Below, in pieces: positions 6,219 through 10,352 of a stretch of 10,352 nt of DNA. Source of the stretch: an uncultured Bacilli bacterium (GTDB lineage: Bacteria > Bacillota_I > Bacilli_A > RF39 > UBA660); contig CANQZL010000035.1 in NCBI GenBank assembly GCA_947628325.1, positions 1 through 10,352 on the forward strand. The letters run 5' to 3'. How positions within the stretch are numbered: the first letter of the stretch is position 1; each line of letters begins with the position of its first letter. The position numbers and the translations under genes are program-made. The notes under the pieces were generated by a model. That model saw only the letters and a program-made list of their open reading frames with translations. It had not been told where the DNA came from and did no database searches.

Positions 6219-6858
6219 CAAGAAACCATTAATAGCATTATTAATTGTAGCATTAGTTGGTTTTGTTGGAGGTACTTGGGCTTATTTTACAAGTCAAACT
6301 AGTTTTGAAAATAAATTTAAAACTGCTGATTATAAAGTAGAATATAGCGAAGACTTTACTTCACCAGAAGATTGGTTACCAGGAACAACAACTGATAAGA
6401 CGCTTACAGTTAAAAATGATGGCGAAGTTGATGTAGCTGTTAGAGTTCGTTTTGAAGAAAAATGGACTGCTAAGAATAAAAGTTCTTTACCATTAGAGCA
6501 AACTCAAGAACCAGGTTCTAAAAAAGTTGAAGCAGCTGTTATGAATTTCCATCCAAGTTATGAAGAAAAATGGGAATCAGAAAAAGAAGCTGATGGTAAT
6601 GAGTATACTTGGTATTATTATAAGACTCGTTTAGGAAATAATGAATCTACTGAGACTTTAATTGATTCTGTTACATTTAACAAAGATATCCAAGCTGAAG
6701 TTACTTGTACTGGTGCAGGTACTACTTTAGATCCTAAGGTATGTACTACTGGTGAAGATTCTTATGCTGGTGCTGAATATGTTTTAACATTCTATATTGA
6801 AACAATTCAATATGATGCATATAAAGAAACTTGGAAAACTAGTGTTGAAATAGCTTAA
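6202..6858 (+). CDS. BsaA-like SipW-dependent matrix protein (second copy)
   Basis: A 218-residue secreted protein. Residues 1-8 are basic, a hydrophobic segment runs ~9-28, and GTWAYFTSQTSFENKFKT follows, a textbook SipW-type precursor processing region (compare TasA/CalY). Further matches to the BsaA family are LPGTTTDKTLTVKNDGEVDVAVRVRF, cited here only by its VDVAVRVRF core, and the later WYYYKTRLG, YVLTFYIETIQYDAY and TWKTSVEI blocks. Two cysteines (in EVTCTG and KVCTTG, around residues 170-182) could form a disulfide. Strong AAAGGAG at 6186-6192, nine bases before the ATG, lies within the end of sipW; it is the best ribosome-binding site of the operon, suggesting this is the major fibre subunit. 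Start choice is clear. Confidence 0.87.
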   Translation: MEKKSNKKPLIALLIVALVGFVGGTWAYFTSQTSFENKFKTADYKVEYSEDFTSPEDWLPGTTTDKTLTVKNDGEVDVAVRVRFEEKWTAKNKSSLPLEQTQEPGSKKVEAAVMNFHPSYEEKWESEKEADGNEYTWYYYKTRLGNNESTETLIDSVTFNKDIQAEVTCTGAGTTLDPKVCTTGEDSYAGAEYVLTFYIETIQYDAYKETWKTSVEIA

Positions 6859-6878
6859 TAAAGATTGGAGAGTAAAAT

Positions 6879-7529
6879 ATGAAAAAGTATTGGATATGGA
6901 TTTTAATATTATTTATATTAATTTTACCAGTTAATGCAGCTAGTAGTAAGCTTTATTTTACTAGTAGTGGGGATAGATTATATTATGATTCAAATAAATT
7001 TAATAAAGATATGTTTATGAATTATGATAAGATGATACCTGGTGAAGTTTATGATGATGAATTAATAATTGAAAATGATAGTGATACGGATTATGTTTTA
7101 TTCTTCCAAGTAATTGAGAAGCAAGGTCAAGATGACCTTGCTAATGAATTACTTGATAATATTACAATGAAATTATATTTAGATGATAAGCTTATATATG
7201 ATGGTTATGCAAAGGGCTTAGATTATAAAGATAGTAAGATTGATTTACAAAATGTTATTAGATTAGGAGAATTTAAAAAAGGATATGAGAGTAGACTTAA
7301 GGTTGAAGTTTCTTTACTTCCTAGTTATTCTAATTTAGATAGTGTTACTTCATATATTGATTGGTCTTTTTATGGGTATTATGATGATGAAGTAAAGGAA
7401 ATTGTTCCTAATCCAGATACAAATGATGAGGGGTTAAATAATATTATATTGTTTTCTTTGTCATTAATTGGAATTGTATGTATACTATTAGTTCTGTTAA
7501 TTAGAAGAAGAAAAAATGATATGAATTAA
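6879..7529 (+). CDS. Membrane-tethered exported protein with NPDTN sorting-like motif
   Basis: A 216-residue protein. It has a signal peptide (hydrophobic ~5-18, possible cleavage after VNAA), an extracellular beta-rich domain (~22-170) with LIIENDSDTDYVLFFQV resembling the intermediate-filament-like folds of TasA-type partners, then NPDTN (178-182), a hydrophobic segment (~189-208) and RRRK. The end has the order of a cell-wall sorting signal. NPDTN resembles the NPQTN class recognised by sortase B, but no sortase gene is in the window, so simple membrane anchoring is equally possible. As last gene of the fibre operon, 20 bases after the second BsaA-like gene, it may anchor or nucleate the fibre, a role like that of TapA in Bacillus subtilis; that is inference from position. 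GGAG lies upstream of the ATG. Confidence 0.75.
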   Translation: MKKYWIWILILFILILPVNAASSKLYFTSSGDRLYYDSNKFNKDMFMNYDKMIPGEVYDDELIIENDSDTDYVLFFQVIEKQGQDDLANELLDNITMKLYLDDKLIYDGYAKGLDYKDSKIDLQNVIRLGEFKKGYESRLKVEVSLLPSYSNLDSVTSYIDWSFYGYYDDEVKEIVPNPDTNDEGLNNIILFSLSLIGIVCILLVLLIRRRKNDMN

Positions 7530-7540
7530 TTGTTATTTAG

Positions 7541-7577
7541 GTCGTTGATTTTAGGATTAAACGACTTTTTTGTTTTT
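7541..7577 (+). terminator. Intrinsic terminator of the fibre operon
   Basis: GTCGTT (7541-7546) pairs with AACGAC (7560-7565), followed at once by six T, a G and five T. It lies 12 bases past the last stop codon of the operon. Confidence 0.8.
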
Positions 7578-7591
7578 AACCATTAAGTAGT

Positions 7592-7623
7592 GATAACTCA
7601 GAAAATCAAGTTATCTATTTTTT
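7592..7623 (+). terminator. Second terminator-like hairpin
   Basis: GATAACT (7592-7598) pairs with AGTTATC (7609-7615), and a run of six T follows at 7618-7623. It is a backup to the terminator just upstream, reducing read-through into the convergent gene. Confidence 0.55.
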
Positions 7624-7633
7624 CTTAATTAAA

Positions 7634-7660
7634 AAGAAGTGATGTTGTTCATCACTTCTT
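7634..7660 (-). terminator. Terminator of the convergent minus-strand gene
   Basis: AAGAAGTGATG (7634-7644) and CATCACTTCTT (7650-7660) form a perfect 11-bp stem around TTGTT. Read on the minus strand, the stem is followed by a T-run (the A-run at 7631-7635 on plus). It lies about 15 bases past the stop of the gene ending at 7675. Confidence 0.75.
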
Positions 7661-7674
7661 AAAGTGGATATTTA

Positions 7675-8283
7675 TTATTTAATTAGATTGTTTTTTGTAT
7701 CTTTTAAAAAATCTATTAAAAAAATTTTAGGAATTTCTGCAAAAATTCTTTCATCATTAATTCCAGTAGCATCAATTAAAAAACCACCATTGTAATTTTT
7801 AAGATAATTTTCAATTGTTTGGCAAATAAGATTTGGATTTGATAGTTCTTTTAAAGCATTATCTAAGATTTCTTTTTTGTAATTGTTTGGGTATTTGCTT
7901 ATTAAAAATAATGTTTTATGTATTTCTTCTATTTTTTGAATTTGAGCTGCTAAATCACATATATAATATTCATTATCAAATTTGTATAATAAAACATGGT
8001 TAGGAAATCCAGTTCCTTTTTCTGTAGTTACTAGAAAATAATATTCAGAGTCTATTCCCATAGTATATAATAAATGATATGCCCAACAAGTCATGGTAAA
8101 ACAAACACCAAAATGCTGATTAGCGGCTATTTTATAGTTACGTCTTATTACTTCAGAAAAAGAGCTTTTATCTAAACCGTTTTTTCCCATATAATTGGAT
8201 ATGTATCTTTCTTCGTCAAAGTGAGCTGTATTAGCGAAAGATAAGCAGGAATAAGTAAAAATGTCTAATTGATTTTGAGTCAT
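7675..8283 (-). CDS. Putative Cys-His-Asp transglutaminase/papain-fold protein
   Basis: A 202-residue cytoplasmic protein with no signal peptide or membrane segment. I do not recognise a named family. The visible pattern is a candidate catalytic triad: C61 in FGVCFTMTCWAYHLL, at the start of a hydrophobic helix; H96 in FPNHVLLY, at the start of a strand; and D110 in YYICDLAA. Spacing of 35 and 14 residues is that of transglutaminase-like cysteine proteins and arylamine-N-acetyltransferase-type relatives. The substrate is unknown. The rest is Asn/Lys-rich and helical. The start is supported by AAGGTGG (plus-strand 8288-8294) four bases upstream. It has its own promoter and terminator and is convergent with the fibre operon, so no shared regulation is implied. 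Confidence 0.72.
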   Translation of the reverse strand: MTQNQLDIFTYSCLSFANTAHFDEERYISNYMGKNGLDKSSFSEVIRRNYKIAANQHFGVCFTMTCWAYHLLYTMGIDSEYYFLVTTEKGTGFPNHVLLYKFDNEYYICDLAAQIQKIEEIHKTLFLISKYPNNYKKEILDNALKELSNPNLICQTIENYLKNYNGGFLIDATGINDERIFAEIPKIFLIDFLKDTKNNLIK

Positions 8284-8313
8284 ATTACCACCTTGTTTTC
8301 TTTATTTAATTGT

Positions 8314-8322
8314 AGTATAGCA
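8314..8322 (-). promoter_or_regulatory. Extended -10 promoter for the minus-strand gene
   Basis: Read on minus, TGC-TATACT is an extended -10 element about 30 bases upstream of the start codon. No good -35 is seen, which extended -10 promoters tolerate. Confidence 0.5.
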
Positions 8323-8555
8323 TAAAGAAGTTCTGTTTACTAGATAAAATAAATAAGGGATTTATTGGTGTTTTTTAAACTTTCTTAATAAGTTTAGTAA
8401 GTTAAATTAAGTTATGTTAGTAACAATTTAGTGACAGGTTTAAAAAAATGTTTTTCCATTATATCGAGTATTTTATTGAATTTAACCATACATTATTTTA
8501 GAATAATTACTATTAGAAAAATAGTCGATTAAATGTTAATAAAATAAATTTTTAT

Positions 8556-8582
8556 AAAGTAAACGTTTAAGTTTACTTTTTT
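8556..8582 (+). terminator. Terminator-like hairpin upstream of prs
   Basis: AAAGTAAAC (8556-8564) pairs with GTTTACTTT (8571-8579) around GTTTAA, with six T in total at 8577-8582. No plus-strand gene lies upstream of it, so it either stops a small unseen transcript or antisense read-through, or it is an operator-like palindrome just upstream of the prs -10 element. Confidence 0.5.
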
Positions 8583-8584
8583 CG

Positions 8585-8593
8585 TGATATAAT
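8585..8593 (+). promoter_or_regulatory. Extended -10 promoter of prs
   Basis: TGA-TATAAT: a perfect -10 hexamer at 8588-8593 with the upstream TG dinucleotide. No good -35 is visible; the position it would occupy lies in the hairpin at 8556-8582. Transcription from here would give a leader of about 105 bases before the prs start codon. Confidence 0.6.
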
Positions 8594-8634
8594 GATAGAG
8601 TAAAAAAGGTAATGGTAAGGTAGAGGAGGTAAAA

Positions 8635-8649
8635 ATGAATTTTAAGTAA
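8635..8649 (+). CDS. Four-codon minigene (MNFK) in the prs leader
   Basis: ATG AAT TTT AAG TAA is preceded by GAGGAGGT (8623-8630), the strongest Shine-Dalgarno sequence in the window, with four-base spacing. A peptide of four residues is unlikely to act by itself. It may be a translated leader affecting prs expression 56 bases downstream, or a chance or degenerate start. No attenuator structure between it and prs is obvious. Confidence 0.3.
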   Translation: MNFK

Positions 8650-8705
8650 AGTTTGTTGATTATTTTGAATAGTTATTTTAAGTATGGAGAAGTAGGGGAG
8701 TATTA

Positions 8706-9848
8706 ATGAAAAAACAAGTTTTAGAAGATAATTTAAGATTAATGGTCTTTCAAAGTGCATCAGACCTAGGAAATAAAATAGATGCACATTTACTTGAAAT
8801 GTATGGTTTAAATAAAGATGAATATACTTTTATTGTTCCAATAAGAGAAGTATTCTTTGAAGATGGTCATTTAAAAGTTGAAATAAATGATACAGTACGT
8901 GGTAAAGATTTGTATACATTAACAGATGTTTGTAATTATTCTGTTGAATATAAAATGCGTGGTTTTATTAATCATGCTAGTCCTAATGATTTAATTATGC
9001 AATTAAAAGATGGGATAGGTGCATGTAATTGTCATGCTAAACATATAAATGTTATAATGCCGACATTATATTCTAGTAGACAACATCGTCGTAATACTAG
9101 AGAAAATTTAACTTGTGGAATGGTTCTTAGAGAAATAGATTCTTTTAGTAGAATTAAAAGTGTTATTACTTTTGATGCTCATGATCAAGGAGTTGAACAT
9201 TCTGTTCATAATATGGAATTTAATAATTTTTTTGTTACGAATACGATTTTAGAACAATTTATAAATGATTTAAGTATGAATAGATTAAAAAAACTAGTCT
9301 TTGTAGCGCCTGATAATGGAGCAACTGGGCGACGTAATGTCTATTTAAATTCTTTTAATTCACCACGTATTAATAGAAAAGCTGGTAGTTTTGTAAAACA
9401 AAGAGATTATAATAATTTTGTTGATGGTAAATATCCAGTAATTTCTCATGATTATTGTGGTAATAATGATTTGGAAGGATATACAGCAGTTGTAACAGAT
9501 GACATGGTTTCTAGTGGGGGAAGTATGTTTGATGTAATAGATGAATTAAAAAAACATGGTGTTAAATATATTTATTTAATTGTAACATATGCCTATTTTA
9601 CTAAAGGAATAGAAGAATTTGAAAAATATTATGAAGATAAAAAGTTTGATGGACTTTATACAACTAATTTAACTTATATACCAGAGGAATTTCGTAAATG
9701 TAAGTGGTTACATATTTGTGATTGTTCCAAGTTAATAGCAGATATAATTTATAATATGCATCATGATTTATCTATTGAACATATTTTAAGAGATAAATCT
9801 TATCCAGTAAAATTAGTCGAGGAAAAATTTAATAGAAGTTCTGAATAA
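8706..9848 (+). CDS. prs: Ribose-phosphate pyrophosphokinase (PRPP synthetase), long divergent form
   Basis: A 380-residue cytosolic enzyme making 5-phosphoribosyl-1-pyrophosphate from ribose 5-phosphate and ATP, for nucleotide, His and Trp synthesis. Visible family blocks: VRGKDLYTLTDV near 64-75; SSRQHRRNTRE (123-133), the ATP-contacting RQ loop; FDAHDQGVEH (156-165), the His/Asp metal and ATP region; FVAPDNGATGRRN, matching the family's PD-x-G segment; and VVTDDMVSSGGSM (262-274), the PRPP/ribose-phosphate loop. Usual bacterial enzymes have about 315 residues, so this one is longer by ~65. Extra length lies around the NSFNSPRINRKAGSFVKQR stretch and at the C-terminus. Its DD-M-V-S-S-G-G loop departs from the common DD-x-x-D/S-T-A/G-G-T form. 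GGGGAG five bases before the ATG supports the start. It is a single-gene unit with its own promoter and terminator. Confidence 0.85.
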   Translation: MKKQVLEDNLRLMVFQSASDLGNKIDAHLLEMYGLNKDEYTFIVPIREVFFEDGHLKVEINDTVRGKDLYTLTDVCNYSVEYKMRGFINHASPNDLIMQLKDGIGACNCHAKHINVIMPTLYSSRQHRRNTRENLTCGMVLREIDSFSRIKSVITFDAHDQGVEHSVHNMEFNNFFVTNTILEQFINDLSMNRLKKLVFVAPDNGATGRRNVYLNSFNSPRINRKAGSFVKQRDYNNFVDGKYPVISHDYCGNNDLEGYTAVVTDDMVSSGGSMFDVIDELKKHGVKYIYLIVTYAYFTKGIEEFEKYYEDKKFDGLYTTNLTYIPEEFRKCKWLHICDCSKLIADIIYNMHHDLSIEHILRDKSYPVKLVEEKFNRSSE

Positions 9849-9862
9849 GAATTTCTTTTTTT
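9834..9862 (+). terminator. Intrinsic terminator of prs
   Basis: AGAAGTTCT (9834-9842) pairs with AGAATTTCT (9848-9856) with one G-U pair and a five-base loop, followed by T through 9862. The left arm lies inside the last prs codons and the stem spans the TAA stop (9846-9848). Confidence 0.7.
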
Positions 9863-9864
9863 AC

Positions 9865-9893
9865 TTGCAATATGAACAAATGTTTGATATGAT
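9865..9893 (+). promoter_or_regulatory. Sigma-A-type promoter of dinD
   Basis: TTGCAA (9865-9870) and TATGAT (9888-9893) are separated by 17 bases, upstream of a strong ribosome-binding site. Confidence 0.65.
9873..9886 (+). promoter_or_regulatory. Candidate LexA (SOS) operator
   Basis: TGAACAAATGTTTG fits the Bacillota SOS box core GAAC-N4-GTTY and lies in the spacer between the -35 and -10 of the dinD promoter, where repressor binding would block polymerase. It differs from the ideal CGAACNNNNGTTCG at the first base and at one base of the right half. DinD is an SOS gene in Escherichia coli, which supports the assignment. Confidence 0.5.
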
Positions 9894-9933
9894 ATTAATC
9901 ATATAAAATGAAAAAATAAAGGAGGAATGGTTG

Positions 9934-10352
9934 ATGAATAAATTAGAAAAGACAACCGAAACATTTGAAAATATCAAACACATTGATGAATTTGGTGTTG
10001 AGTATTGGGAAGCACGTGAGCTTCAGAAAGTTTTAGAATATAAAAGGTGGGATAAGTTCAATAATGTAATAGAAAATGCCAAGGTAGCTTGTGAAAATAG
10101 TAACAATTTTATTGATGACCATTTTTCCCAAGTGGGAAAAATGGTATCTATAGGTTCAGGGGCTCAAAGGAAACAGAAAGATTATAAATTATCAAGGTAT
10201 GCTTGTTATCTGATTGCGCAAAATTCTGACCCTAAAAAAGAAGCAGTCGCTTTAGCTCAAACCTATTTTGCTGTTCAAACTAGGAAACAGGAATTATCTG
10301 AAAAAGAATATAGTAAATTATCTGAAGATGAAAAAAGACTTTATCAAAGAAA
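9934..10352 (+). CDS. dinD: DinD-like DNA-damage-inducible protein (3' end outside window)
   Basis: The frame is open from the ATG at 9934 to the window end (139 complete codons). AAAGGAGG (9918-9925) is eight bases upstream; the ATG at 9927 in another frame stops after four codons. Residues ~21-45 (EYWEARELQKVLEYKRWDKF) have the BRO-N-type DNA-binding look, and IENAKVACENS, DYKLSRYACYLIAQN and VALAQTYFAVQTRKQE are the recognisable DinD blocks. In E. coli DinD is SOS-induced and inhibits RecA-mediated strand exchange; in Bacillota, relatives occur on chromosomes and mobile elements. The visible part covers roughly half of a typical ~275-residue DinD. An SOS-box-like sequence lies in the promoter. 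Confidence 0.82.
   Translation, partial: MNKLEKTTETFENIKHIDEFGVEYWEARELQKVLEYKRWDKFNNVIENAKVACENSNNFIDDHFSQVGKMVSIGSGAQRKQKDYKLSRYACYLIAQNSDPKKEAVALAQTYFAVQTRKQELSEKEYSKLSEDEKRLYQR

Larger units (their letters stand above)
8284..8705. other. AT-rich intergenic region upstream of prs
   Basis: A 422-base gap between divergent genes. From the left it holds the minus-strand gene's promoter, then about 215 very AT-rich bases (8340-8555) in which I see no gene, RNA or repeat. A terminator-like hairpin (8556-8582), an extended -10 element (8585-8593), a four-codon minigene (8635-8649) and the prs ribosome-binding site (GGGGAG, 8695-8700) follow. The open frame on minus at 8536-8787 runs across these signals and into prs and is not a gene. 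Confidence 0.55.

Noticed and set aside
8536..8787. Minus-strand open frame upstream of prs
   Set aside because: Overlaps the prs promoter, leader and first codons, and is a low-complexity AT-rich translation without a ribosome-binding site.
1..10352. CRISPR array, tRNA, rRNA, transposase or integrase
   Set aside because: No regularly spaced direct repeats, tRNA-like cloverleaf, rRNA segment or recombinase motif was found in either strand by reading.

Overview
The window is low-GC bacterial DNA with tightly packed genes, strong Shine-Dalgarno sites and several intrinsic terminators. Codon use, TGA acting as a stop, an ER-type SipW signal peptidase and BsaA/TasA-like matrix proteins point to a Bacillota lineage. 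My guess is an uncultured gut Bacilli/RF39- or Erysipelotrichia-like organism. That placement is inference; no rRNA or core marker is present to settle it.

Left third (1-3129): a complete diversity-generating retroelement (DGR). A target protein gene, cut by the window edge, ends in a variable region (VR, 473-597). An adenine-rich template repeat (TR, 908-1032) follows at a constant offset of 435 bases with no indels. Then come an Avd-type accessory gene and a DGR-type reverse transcriptase (IGAMTSQ and YMDD motifs). Of the 40 template adenines, 29 are substituted in the VR, the signature of adenine-specific mutagenic retrohoming. The RT carries a C-terminal extension that looks like the mismatch-recognition domain I of MutS, which is the most unusual thing here. 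Strong inverted repeats fill the space between target and TR and the space between TR and avd.

Middle third (3119-7529): an operon whose first gene overlaps the end of the RT gene. It encodes a large multidomain surface protein, a BsaA-like matrix protein, the signal peptidase SipW, a second BsaA-like protein, and a membrane-tethered protein with an NPDTN sorting-like motif. The genes overlap or lie about 20 bases apart and end at tandem terminators. SipW is expected to process the two BsaA-like proteins into a surface fibre or biofilm matrix. The physical coupling of the DGR to this operon suggests, but does not prove, that a hypervariable ligand-binding protein and a surface matrix are deployed together.

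Right third (7634-10352): a convergent minus-strand gene for a Cys-His-Asp (transglutaminase/papain-like) protein with its own terminator. An AT-rich intergenic region follows, with a terminator-like hairpin, a promoter and a four-codon minigene. Next is a long, divergent PRPP synthetase gene with its own terminator. Last is a DinD-like DNA-damage gene, cut by the window end, whose promoter contains a LexA-box-like sequence.
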